DNA of 7,732 bases from contig CAUUNL010000072.1 of NCBI GenBank assembly GCA_963546405.1, positions 1-7,732 on the forward strand, written 5' to 3'. The notes under the pieces were generated by a model. It was not told where the DNA came from. It did no database searches and saw only the letters and a program-made list of their open reading frames with translations. The DNA is from Abiotrophia defectiva_A. GTDB taxonomy: Bacteria; Bacillota; Bacilli; Lactobacillales; Aerococcaceae. A program made the translations under genes and the position numbers. Each line of letters starts with the position of its first letter. Position 1 is the stretch's first letter. Positions 1 to 4,857 of the stretch are shown one piece after another.

Positions 1-20
1 GGGGTTTTTCTTTAAATAAG

Positions 21-49
21 AAAAAGGCGGAGACAAGGTCTCCGCCTTT
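21..49 (-). terminator. Intrinsic terminator after rplL
   Basis: A perfect 12-bp stem (23-34 pairing with 38-49) with a 3-nt loop, GC-rich in its middle, is followed on the minus strand by a run of five T (25-21, the first of them within the stem end). It starts about 22 nt past the rplL stop codon. It ends the rplJ-rplL transcript and probably closes the whole ribosomal protein cluster. Positions 1-20 beyond it hold nothing I can name. Confidence 0.93.
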
Positions 50-71
50 GGCATTTGATAACCGAAGTCGA

Positions 72-437
72 TTACTTCAAGGTTACAGTTGCGCCAACTT
101 CTTCCAAGGCAGCTTTCAAAGCTTCTGCGTCTTCTTTAGAAGCGCCTTCCTTGACTACAGATGGTGCGCCGTCAACTAATTCTTTAGCTTCTTTCAAGCC
201 TAAGCCAGTTGCTTCACGGACAACCTTGATAACTTTGATCTTACCTGCACCTGCGTTAGTTAATTCAACGTCAAATTCAGTTTTCTCTTCAGCTGCTGCT
301 GCTGGACCTGCTGCTACTGCTACAGGAGCTGCTGCAGTTACGCCAAATTCTTCTTCGATTGCTTTTACTAAATCGTTTAATTCGATGATTGTTGCTTCTT
401 TGATTTCAGCAATAATGTTTTCAATGTTTAATGCCAT
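72..437 (-). CDS. rplL: 50S ribosomal protein L7/L12
   Basis: Ribosomal stalk protein L7/L12, 121 aa, the usual length. Dimers of it bind the C-terminal tail of L10 and recruit and stimulate the translational GTPases on the large subunit. Three parts are visible: an N-terminal helical dimerisation segment (about residues 1-33), an Ala/Pro/Gly-rich flexible hinge (about 35-50), and a globular C-terminal domain (about 53-121) with the conserved KIKVIKVVRE and GLGLKEAKELV stretches that contact elongation factors. The ATG is preceded by GGAGG at good spacing. It lies 35 nt behind rplJ with no terminator between, so the two are co-transcribed and both fall under the L10 leader. Alanine codons are almost all GCT/GCA, typical of a very highly expressed gene here. 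Identification is certain. Confidence 0.98.
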   Translation of the reverse strand: MALNIENIIAEIKEATIIELNDLVKAIEEEFGVTAAAPVAVAAGPAAAAEEKTEFDVELTNAGAGKIKVIKVVREATGLGLKEAKELVDGAPSVVKEGASKEDAEALKAALEEVGATVTLK

Positions 438-472
438 GATTAATTTCCTCCATTAAGTTTAGTATTGTGTAA

Positions 473-973
473 TTAAGCTGCACTTTCTTTTGCTTCTGCA
501 ACAGCTTTAATAGCCAATGCAGTATTGCGTACTGGGGCTTGCAGTACAGAAAGGAGCATAGAGAGCATGCCGTCGCGGTCTGGAAGAGCTGCAAGAGCCT
601 TCACGTCTTCTGCTGAAGCTGCTTTCCCTTCGATTAAGCCACCTTTGATTTCAAGCTTTTCAGCTTTCTTCGCGAATTCTGCAATAACTTTCGCTGGCGC
701 TACAACTTCTGATTCGCTGAACACGATAGCAGTTGGGCCTACAAAGTGGGCCTCCAAGCCTTCGATTTCAGCTTGAGCAGCAGCACGACGTAAGATGGTG
801 TTTTTCACAACCTTCATTTGCACGCCGTTATCACGTAACTCTTTACGTAAGTTAGTCACTTCTTCAACGGTTAAGCCTAAGTAGTCAACAACGACTACAG
901 ATGCTGCAGATTTGAGTTCTTCAGCAACTTTTGAAACTTCTTCTTGCTTTTTCAAGAGAATTGCTTTTGTCAT
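473..973 (-). CDS. rplJ: 50S ribosomal protein L10
   Basis: L10, 166 aa, the base of the ribosomal stalk. Its N-terminal domain binds 23S rRNA near the L11 site and its C-terminal helix carries the L7/L12 dimers. Seen here: the N-terminal AILLKKQEEV start, the globular domain with DYLGLTVEEVTNLRKELR (from about residue 30), the VVKNTILRRA segment (about 55-64), FVGPTAI (about 77-83), and a C-terminal Ala-rich helix (about 140-166). Many homologues have YRGLT where this one has YLGLT; otherwise nothing is unusual. The ATG follows a strong GGAGGTGA ribosome binding site. In Firmicutes the L10(L12)4 complex binds the leader of its own mRNA and promotes attenuation; the matching leader is present just upstream at 992-1127. 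Confidence 0.98.
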   Translation of the reverse strand: MTKAILLKKQEEVSKVAEELKSAASVVVVDYLGLTVEEVTNLRKELRDNGVQMKVVKNTILRRAAAQAEIEGLEAHFVGPTAIVFSESEVVAPAKVIAEFAKKAEKLEIKGGLIEGKAASAEDVKALAALPDRDGMLSMLLSVLQAPVRNTALAIKAVAEAKESAA

Positions 974-991
974 AATTTCACCTCCGCTAGT

Positions 992-1127
992 TTGATATAG
1001 AGATTTTTATGTTGCCATAAAAAATCTCTATGTCACCTTAGACATAGAGATAGCTTCCATTCGTGGAACTTCCTCGGTAAGAAATTAAGGCCTGCGCCAC
1101 TTACTGTCTTCGGTCGTTATATTAACG
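992..1127 (-). promoter_or_regulatory. L10 (rplJ) autoregulatory leader RNA
   Basis: The rplA-rplJ gap matches the Firmicutes L10 leader. The conserved core CCGAAGACAGTAAG (minus strand, starting at 1113) is followed by CCTTAATTTC and CTTACCGAGG. GTAAG (1104-1100) pairs with CTTAC (1081-1077) to form the L10-binding stem. Next is a small hairpin (1055-1059 with 1064-1068) and then an attenuator at 1019-1051. In Bacillus subtilis, L10(L12)4 binding to this leader favours termination; the same feedback is inferred here. The leader begins about 7 nt past the -10 box at 1134-1139. Confidence 0.9.
1019..1051 (-). terminator. Attenuator in the rplJ leader
   Basis: An 11-bp perfect stem (minus strand ATCTCTATGTC at 1051-1041 with GACATAGAGAT at 1034-1024) and a 6-nt loop are followed by TTTTT (1023-1019). 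It lies between the L10-binding core and the rplJ start, about 45 nt before the ATG, so it can abort rplJL transcription. A second near-copy of the 5' arm lies just downstream (about 1004-994) and can pair with the 3' arm instead. Confidence 0.85.
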
Positions 1128-1133
1128 TATGTT

Positions 1134-1162
1134 ATTGTAGCGAAGAAGGGCCATCATGTCAA
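1134..1162 (-). promoter_or_regulatory. Promoter of rplJ-rplL
   Basis: On the minus strand a consensus -35 TTGACA (1162-1157), an exact 17-nt spacer and -10 TACAAT (1139-1134). It lies in the rplA-rplJ gap directly before the L10 leader. It is the best vegetative promoter in the window by eye, and gives rplJL a source of transcripts separate from rplKA. An inverted repeat (7-bp arms at 1140-1146 and 1166-1172) brackets the -35 box and spacer. Confidence 0.9.
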
Positions 1163-1176
1163 GCCTCTTCGCGGAT

Positions 1177-1199
1177 TTCTCGCTAAAAATTAGAGAGAA
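1177..1199 (-). other. Weak hairpin over the rplA stop codon
   Basis: Inverted repeat with arms TTCTC/GAGAA (1199-1195, 1181-1177), one mismatch, then CTAA/TTAG, and a 3-nt loop. It covers the last codons and stop of rplA. There is no T-run after it, so it is not a convincing terminator; some rplKA transcription probably reads on into rplJL. It could mark or protect an mRNA 3' end. Confidence 0.35.
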
Positions 1200-1879
1200 G
1201 TAACATCCAACTTGATCCCAGGACCAAAAGTAGTGCTCAAAGTCAAGTTGTTGATGTAAGTACCTTTAGCAGCGGCTGGTTTCACACGCAAGATTTGCTC
1301 GTGAAGCGCCTTGAGGTTTTCAACCAATTTGTTGTCTTCAAAAGATACTTTACCGATTGGCACGTTCACGATACCCGCTTTGTCAGCACGGTAAGTTACT
1401 TGACCAGCTTTGATGTCGTTAACTGCTTTGGTTACGTCCATGGTAACAGTCCCGGTTTTAGGGTTTGGCATCAAGCCTTTTGGCCCTAAGACACGACCAA
1501 GGCGACCCACTTGACCCATCATGTCAGGGGTAGCGACCATCACGTCGAATTCTAACCAACCGTCAGAAATCTTTTGGATTAAGTCTGCTTCACCAACAAA
1601 GTCAGCACCTGCTGCTTCCGCTTCTTTAGCTTTTTCGCCACGCGCGATTACAACTACACGGCTGGTTTTACCAGTCCCGTGTGGCAATACCATTGCGCCA
1701 CGGATTTGTTGGTCAGCTTTCTTAACGTCGATGTTTAAGTTGTAAGAAACTTCAACGGTAGCGTCGAACTTAGCGAAGTCGATTTCTTTTGCTAAGGTAA
1801 CAGCTTCGTTAGCTTCGTATTTTTTGTTGCGGTCTACTTTTGCAAGAGCCGCTTGTAAGTTTTTGCTCTTTTTAGCCAT
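1190..1879 (-). CDS. rplA: 50S ribosomal protein L1
   Basis: L1, 229 aa, full length for bacteria. It forms the mobile L1 stalk that moves deacylated tRNA out through the E site, and it represses translation of its own operon by binding mRNA that mimics its 23S site. Visible: domain I made of the N- and C-terminal parts, domain II about residues 68-160 (SRVVVIARGEKAKEAEAAGA), and the family signature LGPKGLMPNPKTGTVT (about 131-146). The C-terminal RNA-contact part has TLSTTFGPGIKLD. The ATG follows AGGAGG (1892-1887). It is 80 nt behind rplK with no terminator between, so rplK and rplA form an operon. A candidate L1-binding hairpin sits just upstream at 1898-1923. Confidence 0.98.
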   Translation of the reverse strand: MAKKSKNLQAALAKVDRNKKYEANEAVTLAKEIDFAKFDATVEVSYNLNIDVKKADQQIRGAMVLPHGTGKTSRVVVIARGEKAKEAEAAGADFVGEADLIQKISDGWLEFDVMVATPDMMGQVGRLGRVLGPKGLMPNPKTGTVTMDVTKAVNDIKAGQVTYRADKAGIVNVPIGKVSFEDNKLVENLKALHEQILRVKPAAAKGTYINNLTLSTTFGPGIKLDVTSL

Positions 1880-1897
1880 TTTTCTTCCTCCTATGTT

Positions 1898-1923
1898 GTG
1901 GTTATAACGGTTTGACCTCCCAC
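1898..1923 (-). promoter_or_regulatory. Candidate L1-binding hairpin before rplA
   Basis: Minus strand GTGGGAGGT (from 1923) and AACCAC (ending 1898) form an outer 4-bp stem GTGG/CCAC and an inner GGT/ACC stem, with an asymmetric internal loop starting GA on the 5' side. It shares GTGGGAGG and AACCAC with the clearer L1-like site before rplK. It is followed by the rplA ribosome binding site (1892-1887), so L1 bound here could block initiation. A separate 5-bp GC hairpin lies just upstream (1925-1929 with 1936-1940). Confidence 0.45.
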
Positions 1924-1959
1924 ACCCGATAGAATTCGGGTTGAGAAGCTACATTGTGC

Positions 1960-2385
1960 TTAGTCTTGGACTGTAATCCCCATTGAGCGAGCAGTACCTT
2001 CAACCATGCGCATTGCAGCTTCAACATTGGCTGCATTTAAGTCTGGCATTTTAGTTTCTGCGATTTCTCGTACTTGATCTTTGGTTACAGTGGCAACCTT
2101 AGTTTTGTTAGGTACACCTGAACCTTTGTCAACTTTAGCAGCTTTCAGTAACAATACTGGAGCTGGTGGAGTTTTGGTGATGAAAGTAAATGAACGGTCT
2201 TCGTATACAGAGATAACAACAGGAATAATCAAGCCTGCTTGATCTTGTGTACGAGCGTTGAACTCTTTACAGAACCCCATGATGTTTACTTGTGCTTGAC
2301 CGAGCGCTGGACCTACTGGTGGAGCAGGGCTTGCTTTTCCGGCTGGGATTTGTAATTTAACTTGTTTTACGACTTTTTTAGCCAC
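1960..2385 (-). CDS. rplK: 50S ribosomal protein L11
   Basis: L11, 141 aa from the start chosen. With 23S rRNA it forms the GTPase-associated centre, the target of thiostrepton, and in many bacteria it is needed for RelA activation. The N-terminal domain carries the proline-rich PPVGPALGQ (about residues 22-30) next to the drug site; the rRNA-binding C-terminal domain ends with MPDLNAANVEAAMRMVEGTARSMGI. The start is GTG at 2385-2383, giving the family's AKKVVKQVKLQIPAGKA beginning and exactly the usual 141 residues, with AAGGAGG 8 nt upstream. An in-frame ATG at 2448 would add 21 residues foreign to the family (GGGLGFHEPHH...), and that segment lies in the L1-binding hairpin, so I reject it. 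First gene of rplK-rplA. Confidence 0.97.
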   Translation of the reverse strand: MAKKVVKQVKLQIPAGKASPAPPVGPALGQAQVNIMGFCKEFNARTQDQAGLIIPVVISVYEDRSFTFITKTPPAPVLLLKAAKVDKGSGVPNKTKVATVTKDQVREIAETKMPDLNAANVEAAMRMVEGTARSMGITVQD

Positions 2386-2393
2386 GAAACATT

Positions 2394-2400
2394 CCTCCTT
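2394..2400 (-). promoter_or_regulatory. Ribosome binding site deciding the GTG start of rplK
   Basis: AAGGAGG on the minus strand, 8 nt before GTG at 2385. This perfect spacing fixes the start of L11 at the GTG rather than the upstream in-frame ATG at 2448, which has no comparable site. Confidence 0.9.
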
Positions 2401-2417
2401 AATTTTTGGTTCGTGAT

Positions 2418-2448
2418 GTGGTTCATGGAAGCCTAAGCCTCCTCCCAC
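2418..2448 (-). promoter_or_regulatory. L1-binding mRNA hairpin in the rplK leader
   Basis: The minus-strand RNA folds into an outer GUGG/CCAC stem (2448-2445 with 2421-2418), an asymmetric internal loop of GA opposite AUGAA, and an inner 6-bp stem GGAGGC/GCUUCC capped by UUAG. Two helices around a GA/AUGAA-type asymmetric loop is the known L1 recognition motif in 23S rRNA and L1-operon mRNAs. It lies 18 nt before the ribosome binding site of rplK, so feedback repression of rplKA translation by L1 is inferred. Confidence 0.7.
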
Positions 2449-2476
2449 TCAGTGTGCGTACTTTGCGCACCGTACT

Positions 2477-2504
2477 ATTATAGCATACTCCAGCAAATAT
2501 GCAA
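2477..2504 (-). promoter_or_regulatory. Promoter of rplK-rplA (extended -10)
   Basis: Minus strand TGC-TATAAT: perfect -10 (2482-2477) preceded by the extended -10 TGN (2485-2483). The -35 candidate TTGCAT (2504-2499), 16 nt upstream, is poor, as is common for extended -10 promoters. The predicted start near 2470 would put a GTGCG/CGCAC hairpin (2470-2466 with 2458-2454) at the very 5' end of the mRNA, just before the L1 site. Confidence 0.75.
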
Positions 2505-2576
2505 TGCCTTAAGGCCTGATTTCGAGAGATTTTTTTGCTCTGCAAGATTCTGCTCCTACTTGGCTTTGTTCATACA

Positions 2577-2600
2577 AGAAAAGCCCCCTGGAAAGGGAGC
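2577..2600 (-). terminator. Terminator after the uracil permease gene
   Basis: Minus strand GCTCCCT (2600-2594) pairs with AGGGGGC (2589-2583), one G-T pair, loop TTCC, then TTTTCTT. It begins right behind the stop codon at 2607. It separates uraA from rplK. The remaining 2505-2576 stretch holds only a 10-bp palindrome at 2506-2515 and no gene. Confidence 0.8.
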
Positions 2601-2606
2601 TTCTTA

Positions 2607-3929
2607 TTATGCTTCACCAAGTAATTCTTCAACCTTCTGATCTTGAAATTTTTCTTCGTGTGGCAAGATTAAGTTGAGTAGGACGCCCGCCAAGGCGCAA
2701 AGGGCAGTCCCAGATAAGGTCACCGGCCCCAATTTGAGAACCGCACCGCCCAAGCCTAGCACTAGCATGGAACTGGCGATAATCAAGTTGCGGACTTGGT
2801 GGAAGTCGACTTGCTTCTCAATCAGCACTTTCAAACCGTTAGAAGCAATAACCCCATAGAGCAGGATGGCCATACCACCCAATACGGGTTTAGGAATGGT
2901 GGAGATGATGGCCGTGAATTTACCCATAAAGCTGAGCCCGATAGCAAAGAGGGCCGCATTGCGAATGACGGAGACGGAAGCGATACGGGTCATCCCTACC
3001 ACCCCAGTGTTCTCGCCATAAGTGGTATTGGCTGGCCCCCCGATAAAGGCTGACACAGCCGTCGCCACCCCATCTCCAATCAAGGTCCGATGGAGGCCTG
3101 GTTTTTCCAAGAACTTACGGCCACAGATTTGCCCCAACACTGTATGGTCCCCAATATGTTCTGCAATGGTCACGACCGCTACCGGCAAAATCGCCCAAGT
3201 CTCTGGCCCGAAGTAGAGGTGATAGTGACTGAAGAAGCCCCCAGTTTCAAATGGTAGATAGAGATGCGGCACTTCAAACCAAGCTGCCTCTAGGACTGGC
3301 GTGAAGTCTACTAAACCAAGAATAACAGCTAGCAAGTAGCCCCCAATAATCCCAAAGAGGAAAGGAATGATTTTGAGAAAACCCTTGGCTTTGGTATTGA
3401 TGAAGGCCGTGATTAAGAAGGTAACAAGGGCGACCAGGATATGTTTGATGTCGCCCCCCTCCACAAAACCAGCATTCTTAACTGCTGAGTTGGCTAAGCC
3501 CAAACCGATTACCATAATCATGGGCCCAATCACAATAGGCGGCAGCAAGCAATCAATCCAAATAGTTCCAATTGCCCGAATCAGGAGCGCCATCCCAACA
3601 TAGACTAGTCCAACTAGCACCACCCCAGTTTGGGCAGCGGAGACATCGCCATTCATCTGACTATTGGCGAAGGCCATGGCCTGGATAAAGGCAAAGGACG
3701 ACCCTAGGTAGACCGGTACCTTGAACTGGGTCGAGACCATGTAGATGAGGGTCCCAATTCCTGAGGCAAAGAGCGCCACCGAAACCGGCATCCCCAGAAT
3801 CAGGGGCACCAGAATGGTCGCCCCGAACATGGCAAAGACGTGTTGGGCGCTCAACAAGAGCCCTTGTAGGAAAGGCGGCTTCTGCTCAACATCAAGCAGC
3901 ATGCGGACTTTGGACGTTTGTAGTTCCAT
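2607..3929 (-). CDS. uraA: Uracil permease (NCS2 nucleobase transporter)
   Basis: Proton-coupled uracil uptake across the cytoplasmic membrane, feeding pyrimidine salvage (UraA/PyrP branch of NCS2). About 440 aa with many hydrophobic segments, as expected for a 14-helix NCS2 carrier. Visible: QHVFAMFGATILVPL in the first membrane helix, GSSFAFI (about 76-82), AEHIGDH (256-262) and the family signature GGPANTTYGENTG (297-309); the two Glu of the last motifs (257, 306) match the uracil-binding Glu of E. coli UraA. Start: ATG at 3929, 5 nt after AAGAGG; ATG at 3932 and an unsupported TTG at 3953 are the alternatives. The gene has its own promoter, PyrR attenuator and terminator. Its codons lean to GCC/ATC/GTC, unlike the neighbouring ribosomal protein genes, consistent with lower expression. 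Uracil rather than xanthine is supported by the PyrR leader. Confidence 0.93.
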   Translation of the reverse strand: MELQTSKVRMLLDVEQKPPFLQGLLLSAQHVFAMFGATILVPLILGMPVSVALFASGIGTLIYMVSTQFKVPVYLGSSFAFIQAMAFANSQMNGDVSAAQTGVVLVGLVYVGMALLIRAIGTIWIDCLLPPIVIGPMIMVIGLGLANSAVKNAGFVEGGDIKHILVALVTFLITAFINTKAKGFLKIIPFLFGIIGGYLLAVILGLVDFTPVLEAAWFEVPHLYLPFETGGFFSHYHLYFGPETWAILPVAVVTIAEHIGDHTVLGQICGRKFLEKPGLHRTLIGDGVATAVSAFIGGPANTTYGENTGVVGMTRIASVSVIRNAALFAIGLSFMGKFTAIISTIPKPVLGGMAILLYGVIASNGLKVLIEKQVDFHQVRNLIIASSMLVLGLGGAVLKLGPVTLSGTALCALAGVLLNLILPHEEKFQDQKVEELLGEA

Positions 3930-3934
3930 CATAA

Positions 3935-3940
3935 CCTCTT
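3935..3940 (-). promoter_or_regulatory. Ribosome binding site of uraA
   Basis: AAGAGG on the minus strand lies 2 nt before a first ATG (3932) and 5 nt before a second, adjacent ATG (3929). The spacing favours the second. The upstream in-frame TTG (3953) has no ribosome binding site and falls within the attenuator region. Confidence 0.6.
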
Positions 3941-3961
3941 TTCCGGGCTCCAAGACATGAC

Positions 3962-3992
3962 AAAGAGCCCTCTGAATTTATTCCAAGGGCTC
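3962..3992 (-). terminator. Attenuator terminator in the uraA leader
   Basis: Minus strand GAGCCCT (3992-3986) pairs with AGGGCTC (3971-3965); the loop region contains a further short GAAT/ATTC pairing. A short T-rich tail (TTTGT) follows, so it is weaker than the other terminators here. Its 5' arm AGCCCTT can instead pair with AAGGGCT at 4043-4037, the antiterminator. Confidence 0.7.
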
Positions 3993-4006
3993 GGTAAAGT
4001 GATTTA

Positions 4007-4039
4007 GCCTTCTCCACCTCACGGGATGGAATTAAAAGC
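4007..4039 (-). promoter_or_regulatory. PyrR-binding hairpin (anti-antiterminator) of uraA
   Basis: The minus-strand RNA forms a lower stem GCUUUU/GAAGGC, a purine-side AAU bulge, an upper stem UCCAUC/GGUGGA and a hexaloop CCGUGA. This is the PyrR binding-loop architecture, and the loop fits the CNGNGA pattern of the Bacillus subtilis pyr operon (CAGAGA). PyrR with UMP/UTP stabilises this hairpin. It overlaps the antiterminator arm (4043-4037) by three bases, so binding frees the terminator at 3962-3992 and shuts off uracil uptake when pyrimidines are plentiful. Confidence 0.85.
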
Positions 4040-4053
4040 CCTTATTGGGAGAT

Positions 4054-4081
4054 AGTATAGCACAAGTGAGGCTCTTTGACG
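4054..4081 (-). promoter_or_regulatory. Promoter of uraA
   Basis: Minus strand TGC-TATACT: -10 at 4059-4054 with an extended -10 TGN (4062-4060). A -35 candidate CGTCAA (4081-4076) at 16 nt is weak. The start near 4047 puts the antiterminator arm (4043-4037) at the extreme 5' end of the leader, as the PyrR mechanism needs. Confidence 0.6.
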
Positions 4082-4133
4082 AGTCTAAGCTGGGCATTTA
4101 GCCAATTTTGTTAAGACCTCATCACTCGCCCCA

Positions 4134-4168
4134 CAAAAAGAGACTAGGAAGCTTATTTCCTAGTCTCT
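4134..4168 (-). terminator. Terminator after nusG
   Basis: A perfect 12-bp stem AGAGACTAGGAA/TTCCTAGTCTCT (4168-4157 with 4150-4139), loop of 6, then TTTTT on the minus strand. It starts 7 nt after the nusG stop, so nusG transcription ends here and uraA and rplK must rely on their own promoters. Confidence 0.93.
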
Positions 4169-4175
4169 ACCTTGA

Positions 4176-4715
4176 TTAAATATCTTCTTTTTTAACTTGC
4201 ACAAAGTCTAATTCCGCCACTGTCTCACGACCAAACATTTCAATCACTACTTTGAGTTTGTCGTGGTCGCGGTCGATTTCCTCGATTTGACCAGATAGGC
4301 CAGAGAAAGCCCCATCGATAATGGACACATAGTCTCCTTCTTCTACATTGAGTTCTACACGTTGACTTGGCATTGGCGCATCACCCAAGATAGCCGCAAT
4401 TTCTTCTGGCAAGAGCGGGGATGGTTTTGAGCCGGCACCATGAGAGCCAACAAAACCAGTTACACCTGGTGTATTACGAACAATAAACCAAGCCTCATCA
4501 GACATTTCCATCTCTACTAGGACATAGCCAGGGAAGGTCTTTTCGACTTTTTTCTTCTCTACGCCATCGGTCTTCTCAACCACTTCTTCTTCAGGCACCG
4601 CAATGCGGAAGATGTGGTCTTGCATGTTCATGCTTTCCGTCCGCATCTCGATGTTTTCTTTGACCTTGTTTTCGTACCCTGAGTACGTGTGTAATACATA
4701 CCATTCTTTACTCAT
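4176..4715 (-). CDS. nusG: Transcription termination/antitermination protein NusG
   Basis: NusG, 179 aa, the general transcription elongation factor that binds the RNA polymerase clamp; in Firmicutes it also promotes sequence-specific pausing. The N-terminal NGN domain (about residues 4-109) shows EWYVLHTYSGYENKVKENIE, FPGYVLVEMEM and NTPGVTGFVG; the C-terminal KOW domain (about 125-155) shows EGDYVSIIDGAFSGLSGQIEEID. A 10-residue acidic/basic stretch (EEEVVEKTDGVEKKKVEK, about 42-59) inside the NGN domain is the usual variable loop. The ATG follows AGGAG at about 8-nt spacing. It has its own promoter at 4787-4816 and a hairpin terminator in the leader. In most Bacilli it is directly behind secE and directly before rplK; here a pgpA-like gene and uraA intervene. 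Confidence 0.97.
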   Translation of the reverse strand: MSKEWYVLHTYSGYENKVKENIEMRTESMNMQDHIFRIAVPEEEVVEKTDGVEKKKVEKTFPGYVLVEMEMSDEAWFIVRNTPGVTGFVGSHGAGSKPSPLLPEEIAAILGDAPMPSQRVELNVEEGDYVSIIDGAFSGLSGQIEEIDRDHDKLKVVIEMFGRETVAELDFVQVKKEDI

Positions 4716-4747
4716 CTGTCTACTCCTTTTATTTGAACCGGCAAAAT

Positions 4748-4770
4748 AAAAAAACCTACATTGGGTAGGT
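4748..4770 (-). terminator. Terminator hairpin in the nusG leader
   Basis: Minus strand ACCTAC (4770-4765) pairs with GTAGGT (4759-4754), loop of 5, followed by TTTTTT-A-TTTT (4753-4743). It sits only about 17 nt downstream of the nusG -10 box and about 30 nt before the start codon. It can terminate read-through from the PgpA-like gene, but must also be crossed by transcripts from the nusG promoter, so it may act as an attenuator. A small GCTA/TAGC hairpin (4783-4772) precedes it. Confidence 0.75.
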
Positions 4771-4786
4771 CGCTATCGTTAGCCTT

Positions 4787-4816
4787 AGTATAACATAAGG
4801 GCGGCCACTGAGACAA
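4787..4816 (-). promoter_or_regulatory. Promoter of nusG
   Basis: Minus strand -35 TTGTCT (4816-4811), 18-nt spacer, -10 TATACT (4792-4787). It lies in the PgpA-nusG gap. Just upstream is a GC-rich hairpin without T-run (4823-4830 with 4836-4843). Confidence 0.65.
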
Positions 4817-4857
4817 GACCCGGCCCAAGGAATTTCCTCGGGCACTTGGCCTAGTGG

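Noticed and set aside
55..456. Plus-strand reading frame over rplL
   Set aside because: It mirrors the rplL gene in another frame, has low-complexity Ser/Ala/Thr content and no ribosome binding site; the same holds for the other plus-strand frames opposite rplJ, rplA, uraA and the 6000-7200 genes.
2386..2448. N-terminal extension of L11 from an in-frame ATG at 2448
   Set aside because: The added 21 residues do not resemble L11, the segment forms the L1-binding hairpin, and the GTG at 2385 has an ideal ribosome binding site and yields the standard 141 aa.
2506..2515. 10-bp palindrome GCCTTAAGGC upstream of the rplK promoter
   Set aside because: Short, single copy, no loop and no T-run; expected by chance at this length scale.
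2452..2640. Plus-strand 62-aa frame in the uraA-rplK gap
   Set aside because: It overlaps the rplK promoter, the uraA terminator and the uraA 3' end on the other strand, has Cys/Tyr-rich random composition and no ribosome binding site.
4823..4843. GC-rich hairpin behind the PgpA-like gene as a terminator
   Set aside because: The stem is good but the following bases are GC-rich with no T-run, so intrinsic termination is unlikely; the hairpin at 4748-4770 fits better.
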